Shown in pieces: positions 22,098 to 25,329 of a stretch of 25,329 bases of DNA. The position numbers and the translations under genes were made by a program. How positions within the stretch are numbered: the stretch's first letter is position 1; each line of letters opens with the position of its first letter. Origin of the DNA: CAZHAC01 sp964383855 (GTDB lineage: Bacteria > Chloroflexota > Dormibacteria > Dormibacterales > Dormibacteraceae); assembly GCA_964383855.1 (NCBI GenBank), contig CAYLIP010000041.1:1-25329 (forward strand). Reading direction: 5' to 3'. The notes beneath the pieces were generated by a model. It was not told the origin of the DNA, ran no database searches, and saw only the letters and a list, made by a program, of their open reading frames with translations.

Positions 22098-22105
22098 GGG
22101 GTCAG

Positions 22106-22303
22106 CTAGACGAGCTGGACGCGGTTCGCCCGCGGGCCCTTGGGGCTCGACTCGATCTCGAAACTAACCCGCTCGCCGCCCTGAAGGCGGTCGAAATCGG
22201 TGTCCGTACCGCTGCGGTGGAAGAAGTACTCCTTGCCGTCCTCAGCTGCGATGAATCCGAACCCGCGATCGCTCACGAGCTTCTTGATGGTGCCATTCTG
22301 CAT
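22106..22303 (-). CDS. Cold-shock domain protein (CspA family)
   Basis: This 65-aa single-domain RNA/DNA chaperone has the five-strand OB fold of Csp proteins. RNP1-like 'DRGFGFI' (12-18) and RNP2-like 'EYFFHRSG' (25-32) carry the aromatic binding surface, and it ends 'GPRANRVQLV'. It is slightly shorter than E. coli CspA. ATG 22303 has AGGAG 7 bases upstream. A structured leader of about 90 bases precedes it, as in other cold-shock genes where the leader controls translation. The helicase and TypA genes lie just downstream on the same strand behind a strong hairpin. Confidence 0.96.
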   Translation of the reverse strand: MQNGTIKKLVSDRGFGFIAAEDGKEYFFHRSGTDTDFDRLQGGERVSFEIESSPKGPRANRVQLV

Positions 22304-22317
22304 GGCGGTTCTCCTAT

Positions 22318-22358
22318 TTCTCGAACGAGACTGACGCTTGCCGGCAGCCGTTCGAGAA
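22318..22358 (-). promoter_or_regulatory. Leader hairpin of the cold-shock gene
   Basis: TTCTCGAACG (22318-22327) and CGTTCGAGAA (22349-22358) form a perfect 10-base inverted repeat with a 21-base loop, about 15 bases ahead of the start codon and next to the Shine-Dalgarno. In the mRNA it could act as a temperature-dependent structure, as known for cspA leaders. Confidence 0.5.
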
Positions 22359-22397
22359 GAAGGACAACCAAGCGTGCACCACTTCGGTGCCTGAGCA

Positions 22398-22403
22398 ATT
22401 GTA
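22398..22403 (-). promoter_or_regulatory. Probable -10 of the cold-shock promoter
   Basis: TACAAT on the minus strand matches the sigma-A -10 consensus at 5 of 6 positions. The -35 region about 17 bases upstream (TGTTTA) is weak. This would give a leader of about 88 bases containing the hairpin at 22318-22358. Confidence 0.45.
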
Positions 22404-22480
22404 CCCGGCGTGCACCCCGGTAAACATCCGCTGCGCGGAAACGCTTCATGCCCGGCCCGGGCGCGCAGAGCCCGCGAACC

Positions 22481-22496
22481 GGTGCCGCCTGGCACC
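22481..22496 (-). terminator. Hairpin after the permease gene
   Basis: GGTGCC (22481-22486) and GGCACC (22491-22496) pair around a GCCT loop, starting 13 bases after the permease stop codon on the minus strand. It is a short stem without a T-run, so it is only a candidate terminator. Confidence 0.4.
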
Positions 22497-22509
22497 AGCT
22501 TGAACCTCG

Positions 22510-23802
22510 TCACCCGCTCTTCGAACCCACCTCGCCGCCGGGCGCCGGGACCAGATATCGATCAGGATCGCGCTCGAAACGCTCGCGGCAGTGGTCGGAG
22601 CAGAAGTAGTGAGTGCGCCCGCCCAGGGAGAGGCGGGCGGGGGCCAGGTCCTTCTCAACCTGCATGCCGCAGACGGGGTCGACCGCGTACCGGGCTCCGC
22701 CTCCCAACCGGGCCCGGTTGCGATGCAGCCAGTAGAGGCCACCGAAGATGCCCAGGAAGAGGATGTTCAGGATCGTCGTGTAGTTCCACTGGAGCCCGAT
22801 GGGCACCGGCTGAGCGGGTCGCGCGGTCGGAATCAGGCCGAGTCCGCCGAAGAGCAACTCGGTGACGAGCCCGGCCGCCGCCATCACGACCCAGAAGAGC
22901 GCGACCAGGCGCCAGGTCAGCGCCCATCCGTAGAGCTTCCGGTAGATCAGGATGAGCGGCAGGGTGATCAGGTCCGCGAAGACGAAGCTGACCACGCCGC
23001 CGAAGGAGATGCCGCCGTGCCAGAGGGCGGCCGCCAGCGGAACGTTTCCGATCGAGCAGACGAAGCTGAGGACCGCGATCAGCGGGCCGACGATCACGTT
23101 CTCGACCGTTGTCCAGGGCCCGTGACCGGTGAAGAAGACCAGTTTCCACAGTGAGGCCGGCACCAGCACCGCGAGAAAGCCGGCGACCACGTACCCGATC
23201 GCCATCTCGCGGCGGAGCATCGTCAGGTCGGCCATCGTGTAGCTCGCCGCGTCTGCCCAGCCGCCCACCGACAGCACGCGAGTTCGGAAGGGCGCGGTCT
23301 TGTCGAGCGCCGAATCACCATGGTGGTGCCCGTCCTCCAGATCGTTCAGTCGCCGGCGCGCGGCAGCGATCAAGCGTGGCTTGAGGACGAAGCGGGCGCC
23401 CACGGCCATCAGGCCGATCATCACGATGCCGCCCACGTACTCCGCGAGGGCGAACTGCCAGCCGATCAGGATCCAGAGCACAAGCCCGAGCTCGAGCACG
23501 AGATTGGTCGAGGCGAGCATGAACGCCATCGCGGCGGTGAAGTCGGCGCCCTTCTGGAAGAGCGACTTGGCCATGGCCGAGGCGGCGTAGGAGCAGGACG
23601 ATGAGAGCACCCCGAAGATGGAGGCGCGGCCGATACTCCTGGCGCCGGCATCGCCCATCGTCCTCTCCATGCCTGACCTGGTCGCGAAGGCCTGGACGGC
23701 GCCCGACAGGCCAAAGCCCAGGACCAGCGGCCAGAGCGTCTCCCAGAACATGAAGAAAGCCGTCTCGAGGCCCAGCCAGACCGTCGCCAGGAGCTGGATC
23801 AT
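22510..23802 (-). CDS. Permease (DUF318/ArsP-like) with C-terminal YHS metal-binding domain
   Basis: This 430-aa protein has about eight membrane helices in two halves, with the permease signatures 'FGVLSSSCSYAASAMAKSLFQKGA' (given in part: SSSCSYAASAMAKSL) and 'VCSIGNVPLAAALW', as in the YraQ/ArsP-type family where a Cys lies in each half. A His-rich loop 'EDGHHHGD' separates the halves. From residue 372 a YHS/TRASH domain follows: 'DPVCGM' (C378) and 'HYFCSDHCRERFERDP' (C401, C405), which binds soft metals such as copper. Start ATG 23802 has a G-rich ribosome-binding site. The gene follows a CsoR-type repressor after 52 bases. I infer efflux or handling of copper or a similar metal or metalloid. 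Confidence 0.87.
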   Translation of the reverse strand: MIQLLATVWLGLETAFFMFWETLWPLVLGFGLSGAVQAFATRSGMERTMGDAGARSIGRASIFGVLSSSCSYAASAMAKSLFQKGADFTAAMAFMLASTNLVLELGLVLWILIGWQFALAEYVGGIVMIGLMAVGARFVLKPRLIAAARRRLNDLEDGHHHGDSALDKTAPFRTRVLSVGGWADAASYTMADLTMLRREMAIGYVVAGFLAVLVPASLWKLVFFTGHGPWTTVENVIVGPLIAVLSFVCSIGNVPLAAALWHGGISFGGVVSFVFADLITLPLILIYRKLYGWALTWRLVALFWVVMAAAGLVTELLFGGLGLIPTARPAQPVPIGLQWNYTTILNILFLGIFGGLYWLHRNRARLGGGARYAVDPVCGMQVEKDLAPARLSLGGRTHYFCSDHCRERFERDPDRYLVPAPGGEVGSKSG

Positions 23803-23854
23803 CGCGCCCCCCGCCCGGTTCGACCGGCGCCCGGCACCCGAATCGCCGCGGCGG

Positions 23855-24145
23855 TCATGCCCGCACCATCCTCTCGACGGCCGCCGACAGCTCCTTCACC
23901 TTGTCCGCGCCTTCGCCCGCCTGGATGGCCTCGGCCACGCAGTGGCTGATGTGGTCCTGGAGGAGGAGCAGCGAGACCCGCTCGAGCGCCGCGCGCGCAG
24001 CCGCCACCTGCGTGATCACGTCGATGCAGTAGCGGTCCTCCTCGACCATCTTGCTGAGGCCTCGGACCTGGCCTTCGACGCGGCGAAGGGCGACCAGCAC
24101 CTTTTCCTTGTCGTCGGTGTACCCGGGCTGGTGGGTCCCTGTCAT
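23855..24145 (-). CDS. CsoR/RcnR-family metal-sensing repressor
   Basis: This 96-aa all-helical protein has the family core 'RRVEGQVRGLSKMVEEDRYCIDVITQ' (in part: RRVEGQVRGLSKMVEED) and the Cu(I)-binding set Cys-His-Cys: C in 'RYCIDV', then H and C in 'DHISHC'. This pattern matches CsoR rather than RcnR or FrmR. In CsoR, Cu(I) releases the protein from DNA. The start ATG at 24145 has no Shine-Dalgarno, and the -10 TATACT at 24152-24157 predicts transcription beginning at the A of the ATG, so the mRNA is probably leaderless. The dyad at 24155-24171 is the likely operator. It is transcribed with the permease. Confidence 0.93.
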   Translation of the reverse strand: MTGTHQPGYTDDKEKVLVALRRVEGQVRGLSKMVEEDRYCIDVITQVAAARAALERVSLLLLQDHISHCVAEAIQAGEGADKVKELSAAVERMVRA

Positions 24146-24151
24146 AGCCCG

Positions 24152-24171
24152 AGTATACCCTCTAGGGGTAT
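24152..24171 (-). promoter_or_regulatory. CsoR operator overlapping the promoter
   Basis: ATACCC (24155-24160), a 5-base centre and GGGTAT (24166-24171) form a G/C-tract dyad typical of CsoR sites. It overlaps the -10 TATACT (minus strand, 24152-24157). Binding would block RNA polymerase, giving autoregulation of csoR and the permease. Confidence 0.7.
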
Positions 24172-24196
24172 CCAGGCTTCGGTATTCAGGACGTCC

Positions 24197-24397
24197 TCAG
24201 CTCGGGTCGGGGTCGCCTCGACCGGTCTTCTCCTGAAGCGCCTCGATCCGCTTGGCCGCCTCAGCCTTGGTCATCTCGTCAGGCACGTCTTCGTGCGCCT
24301 CCGAGGCGAGGGTGTGCAGGTAGGACCGCTGCGCGCCGGTCATCGGCTCGTCCCCTGTCTTCCAGTCGTCGGGATCCTTCACTGTGTTGTCCGCCAT
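24197..24397 (-). CDS. DUF3072 small protein
   Basis: This 66-aa acidic, soluble protein has the DUF3072 pattern 'DDWKTGDEPMTGAQRSYLHT' then 'EAAKRIEALQEKTGRG'. The second part resembles a short helix-rich SAP-like or recognition helix motif. Function is unknown; homologues occur mostly in actinobacteria and other soil bacteria. ATG 24397 begins after a short gap. It is on the same strand as csoR, upstream of it, with the CsoR operator in between, so it is probably a separate unit. Confidence 0.85.
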   Translation of the reverse strand: MADNTVKDPDDWKTGDEPMTGAQRSYLHTLASEAHEDVPDEMTKAEAAKRIEALQEKTGRGDPDPS

Positions 24398-24458
24398 GCT
24401 TCCGACTCTACGAACATGCGTTTGAGGGCCGCAACAGCTGGCCGGCCGATCAGGACCT

Positions 24459-24611
24459 TCAGGCGCCGGCCGCGGCCTCCAGCTCCTCGACGATGACCCG
24501 GTCGTGCTCGGCCGGCGTGCCGGGCATGTCGCGGCATGCGCTCTTCAGCGCTACCGCGCCGGCGATGATAGCCGGCGCCGCCTCGAGACGATCGATCGCG
24601 TCGGCTCGCAC
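24459..24611 (-). CDS. Possible small protein of about 50 aa
   Basis: A GTG at 24611 opens a 50-codon frame on the minus strand with an amino-acid makeup like a real soluble helical protein ('DAIDRLEAAPAIIAGAV', 'EHDRVIVEELEAAAGA'). There is no Shine-Dalgarno, but CTACTTTAT just before the GTG could be a -10 of a leaderless mRNA. I do not recognise it. Without it, the 255-base gap between DUF3072 and the membrane protein would hold only promoters. Confidence 0.3.
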   Translation of the reverse strand: MRADAIDRLEAAPAIIAGAVALKSACRDMPGTPAEHDRVIVEELEAAAGA

Positions 24612-24651
24612 ATAAAGTAGAAACCTGACCAAGTTTGGCCTCGCGTTCCTG

Positions 24652-25281
24652 GTGATCCTGGTCATTGCCGGGGCTGCATCCTTGGCATGGTCGTCGGTGG
24701 CGGCCGTTGACGATCCCGCCGTGGCCGGCAACCGGCGGCTGACCGCGCTGACTGGCGCCCCTCTGTACGTGCTCTCCCTTGCCATCGTGGTGACGGTCCT
24801 CGACATCTCAGGACTGCTGGCGGAGCACTACCTGGTGGGCTTTCTCCTGATCCCGCCGGTGGCCCTGAAGCTCGGCTCGACCGGTTACCGCTTCCTTCGC
24901 TACTACGCGGCCAGCCCGCCATACCGCCTGGCCGGGGCGCCGCCGCTCCTGCGTCGCTTCCTGATCGCGCCGCTACTGGTCGCCTCTACGGTCGTCGTCT
25001 TCGTGACCGGACTGGAGCTCTGGCTTTTCGGGTTGCGCTACGGGGACGCCTGGATGACGGCGCACACGCTGAGCGCGGCGTTGATGATGCTGGCGATGGC
25101 CGCCCACGTCGTGTCGCACCTACGGAGCAGTGTTGAGGCGTTCGGCCAGGTGGCGCCGGCAGCTCCCCGACCTGCCATCAGCGGCGGCTCCCTCGTCCTT
25201 GGCAGTGTCCTTCTCGGCGCCGCCCTAGCCGCAGCCTCTCTTCTTTACGCCTCACCTTTCGCGGCAGCCGCAGGCGGCTGA
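24652..25281 (+). CDS. Multi-pass membrane protein, function unknown
   Basis: This protein of about 209 aa has five or six hydrophobic segments (about residues 2-20, 34-55, 60-72, 101-122, 133-154 and 180-203). A His in 'AAHVVSHLRSS' and another in 'AHTLSAALMM' could be haem ligands in a cytochrome-b-like bundle, but this is only a possibility. The frame opens earlier (a stop at 24613), and the hydrophobic stretch already starts before GTG 24652, so a CTG or other non-standard start near 24625 may be used. No family is recognised and no clear ribosome-binding site is seen. Confidence 0.65.
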   Translation: MILVIAGAASLAWSSVAAVDDPAVAGNRRLTALTGAPLYVLSLAIVVTVLDISGLLAEHYLVGFLLIPPVALKLGSTGYRFLRYYAASPPYRLAGAPPLLRRFLIAPLLVASTVVVFVTGLELWLFGLRYGDAWMTAHTLSAALMMLAMAAHVVSHLRSSVEAFGQVAPAAPRPAISGGSLVLGSVLLGAALAAASLLYASPFAAAAGG

Positions 25282-25329
25282 GGCGCGACGGGCTCACCGG
25301 AATGCCGCGCCGCAATAGAGGTGACCTGA

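Noticed and set aside
22304..22513. Longer start for the cold-shock gene (135 aa)
   Set aside because: The additional N-terminal part has no similarity to Csp proteins, and ATG 22303 has a well-placed AGGAG and gives the family length.
25302..25329. Possible start of a further plus-strand gene at ATG 25302
   Set aside because: Only nine codons fit before the window ends, with no clear ribosome-binding site, so it cannot be supported.

Overview
The window is about 25 kb of gene-dense, very GC-rich bacterial DNA with no gap over 300 bases. Many adjacent genes overlap by 4 bases (ATGA or GTGA junctions), and GTG and TTG starts are common. It combines a PilB/PilC-type pilus locus, a sortase with an LPNTG protein, DUF3105 and DUF3072 proteins, an F420-type luciferase-like oxidoreductase and a CsoR regulator. 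Together these suggest a high-GC Terrabacteria lineage such as Chloroflexota, Dormibacterota or a relative of Actinobacteriota. The sequence alone does not fix the phylum.

Layout. (1) 3-7006, minus strand: a tightly coupled type IV pilus/type II secretion-like operon running pilB, pilC, two minor prepilins, a 586-aa pilin-like protein with FG-GAP/VCBS repeats, a PilM/GspL-like protein with a C-terminal membrane helix, and a major-type prepilin. (2) 7179-8557, minus: a soluble NarL-type kinase/regulator pair. (3) 8726-9085, plus: a small membrane protein. (4) 9188-12446, minus: an operon of an OmpR-type regulator with Glu at the phosphoacceptor position, an M50 metallopeptidase with a PqqD-like N-terminal domain, and a DUF3105 protein. 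(5) 12676-16279, plus, divergent from (4): a secreted protein with four choice-of-anchor D domains and an LPNTG motif, a class F-like sortase, and four tandem small genes for 59-73-aa peptides of one unrecognised family. (6) 16365-18920: a TetR regulator divergent from an acetyltransferase, a lone cNMP-binding-fold protein and an LLM oxidoreductase. (7) 18924-22303, minus: TypA/BipA, a DEAD-box helicase and a cold-shock protein. (8) 22510-24145, minus: a CsoR regulator and a permease with a C-terminal YHS metal-binding domain. (9) 24197-25281: a DUF3072 protein and a multi-pass membrane protein.

The most interesting part is regions 4 and 5. The four peptides share an acidic leader ending in a motif like ALPERLETSDYN and a C-terminal half with spaced Q-x-N-x-[AG]-x-Q units. 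The mature N-terminus of the LPNTG protein, ahead of its Ig-like domains, carries the same Q/N pattern in the same spacing. This suggests a wall-anchored protein that seeds or binds an assembly of the small peptides, with the sortase anchoring it and the M50/PqqD-like protein as a candidate leader-processing or signalling factor. The logic resembles curli (surface nucleator plus subunits) or a RiPP system, but the proteins are not those of either known system. This is inference from sequence pattern and gene order.
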